From Thermoflexus sp. (GTDB taxonomy: Bacteria > Chloroflexota > Anaerolineae > Thermoflexales > Thermoflexaceae), in contig JAGHYO010000127.1 in NCBI GenBank assembly GCA_017743605.1, positions 1-6,682 of the forward strand: DNA of 6,682 nucleotides. The letters run 5' to 3'. Each line of letters begins with the position of its first letter. Position 1 is the stretch's first letter. This document shows, piece after piece, positions 5,752-6,682 of the stretch. Position numbers and translations under genes: made by a program. The notes under the pieces were generated by a model that had not been told where the DNA came from, ran no database searches, and saw only the letters and a program-made list of their open reading frames with translations.

Positions 5752-5787
5752 ATCGAAGACGTTCCCTTTCTCCGGCATTTATAAAGC

Positions 5788-5793
5788 AGGAGG
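5788..5793 (+). promoter_or_regulatory. Shine-Dalgarno of minD
   Basis: AGGAGG six bases before the minD ATG at 5800, a near-ideal site. It suggests minD is translated independently of minC and more strongly. Confidence 0.8.
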
Positions 5794-5799
5794 TTCGCC

Positions 5800-6606
5800 A
5801 TGAGCGCGCAGGTGGTCACGGTCACCTCCGGCAAGGGCGGGGCGGGCAAGACGACGGTGACAGCGAACGTGGGGATGGCCCTGGCCCTGGATAGCAAGAA
5901 GGTGGTGTGCATCGACGCGGACATCGGTTTGAGAAACCTGGATGTGGTCCTGGGGCTGGAGAACCGCATCGTCTACGACATCGTCCACGTGGTGGAAGGC
6001 CGCTGCCGCACCCGCCAGGCCCTCGTCCGCGACAAGCGGGTCCCCAACCTCTACCTGATGCCTGCTGCCCAGAGCCGGGATAAATCCGCCGTTAGGCCGG
6101 AGGACATGGTCCGCATCTGCGAGGAACTACGGTCCGACTTCGATTACATCCTCATCGACTCTGCCGCTGGCATCGAGGAAGGCTTCCGCACTGCCCTGGC
6201 ACCCGCGGAGCTTATCCTCCTGGTCACCAACCCGGAGGTGGCTGCGGTGCGGGACGCGGACCGCGTGATCGGGCTGGTAGAGGCGATGGGCAAGCCGGCC
6301 CCCAAACTGATCGTCAACCGCCTGAAGCCGGACATGGTCCGCCGGGGCGACATGCTGGACACCTCAGATGTGCTGGAGATCCTAGCCATCGAGCTGCTGG
6401 GGGTGATCCCGGAGGACGAACAGGTCATCGTCGCTACCAACCGGGGGACCCCGGTGGTGCTGGAGGAACGGTCGCCGGCGGGCCAGGCCTTCCGGGCGAT
6501 CGCTCGCCGCCTGATGGGGGAAAACGTCCCCCTTTTCCCCTCCGAGGATGGACACGGGATTTTGAGCTGGTTGCGCCGGCTGGTGCGCAGCGGAGGTGGC
6601 CGATGA
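5800..6606 (+). CDS. minD: Septum site-determining ATPase MinD
   Basis: A 268-residue membrane-cycling ATPase of the ParA/MinD family. With ATP it dimerises on the membrane and recruits MinC; MinE triggers hydrolysis and release. The deviant Walker A motif is SGKGGAGKTT, with the signature lysine K12 and P-loop K17. The switch I region carries D41 in DADIGLRNLDVVLGLENR, and the Walker B/switch II is LIDSAAGIEEGF with D120. VTNPEVAAVRDADRVIGL (142-159), IVNRLKPDMVRRGDML (171-186) and GVIPEDEQVIVATNRGTPVVLEE are the typical later blocks. The C-terminus ILSWLRRLVRS (about 254-264) is the expected amphipathic membrane-targeting helix. The length matches the family. Its stop overlaps the minE start in ATGA, so the two are translationally coupled. 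Confidence 0.98.
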   Translation: MSAQVVTVTSGKGGAGKTTVTANVGMALALDSKKVVCIDADIGLRNLDVVLGLENRIVYDIVHVVEGRCRTRQALVRDKRVPNLYLMPAAQSRDKSAVRPEDMVRICEELRSDFDYILIDSAAGIEEGFRTALAPAELILLVTNPEVAAVRDADRVIGLVEAMGKPAPKLIVNRLKPDMVRRGDMLDTSDVLEILAIELLGVIPEDEQVIVATNRGTPVVLEERSPAGQAFRAIARRLMGENVPLFPSEDGHGILSWLRRLVRSGGGR

Positions 6607-6682
6607 GCTGGCTGGATCGACTGCGAGGGCGGCCCTCCCCCCGGGAGACCGCCAAGCAACGCCTGCAGGTGATCCTGGTTCA
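6603..6682 (+). CDS. minE: Cell division topological specificity factor MinE (5' part only)
   Basis: Twenty-six complete codons are visible before the window ends. MinE stimulates MinD ATPase and drives Min oscillation, so that MinC/MinD avoid mid-cell. The N-terminus MSWLDRLRGR resembles the short amphipathic membrane-binding helix of MinE. It is followed by ETAKQRLQVILV, which matches the conserved anti-MinCD segment (family pattern xxAKxRLQxxLxxDR). The ATG overlaps the minD stop by four bases (ATGA), as is common in coupled min operons. Only this part can be judged; the topological specificity domain lies outside. Confidence 0.9.
   Translation, partial: MSWLDRLRGRPSPRETAKQRLQVILV

Overview
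This is a high-GC bacterial chromosome segment with ordinary housekeeping genes and two clusters of a short palindromic repeat. The GC-rich codon use, a min operon in the order C-D-E, and MinD and SsnA sequences that look unlike those of enteric bacteria make me favour a thermophilic Chloroflexota-type bacterium (Anaerolineae or Thermoflexia). This placement is inference from general protein character and needs a database search.

Layout. Five genes run leftward. From right to left they are an SsnA-like amidohydrolase (4695-3313), homoserine kinase thrB (3229-2315), a membrane-anchored protein of unknown function (2278-1739), a DUF457/YdjM-type membrane hydrolase (1180-635), and a class I SAM-dependent methyltransferase (616 to beyond the left edge). 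Rightward from 5053 comes the division-site operon minC (5053-5751), minD (5800-6606) and minE (6603 to beyond the right edge). The divergent region 4696-5052 must hold the promoters for both directions.

The two long gene-free stretches are not empty. Region 1181-1738 holds a tandem array of about five and a half ~84-bp units. Each unit is a pair of inverted 23-nt hairpins with a GTAGGAG head, so the architecture is like REP/BIME elements. Region 4696-5052 holds a second, more decayed cluster of the same elements in reverse orientation, plus a different palindrome. The two hairpin subtypes differ by an exact compensatory base-pair swap, which suggests that the folded hairpin is what has been maintained.

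How the genes work together. MinC, MinD and MinE form the oscillating inhibitor that keeps the FtsZ ring at mid-cell. ThrB phosphorylates homoserine for threonine synthesis. SsnA is a predicted metal-dependent amidohydrolase or deaminase, here without its usual selenium/purine partners in view. The DUF457 and methyltransferase genes are 18 nt apart and probably co-transcribed. No phage, transposase, CRISPR array, tRNA or rRNA is visible. The candidates for something less well described are the repeat system and the 179-residue membrane protein with a duplicated proline-spaced motif.
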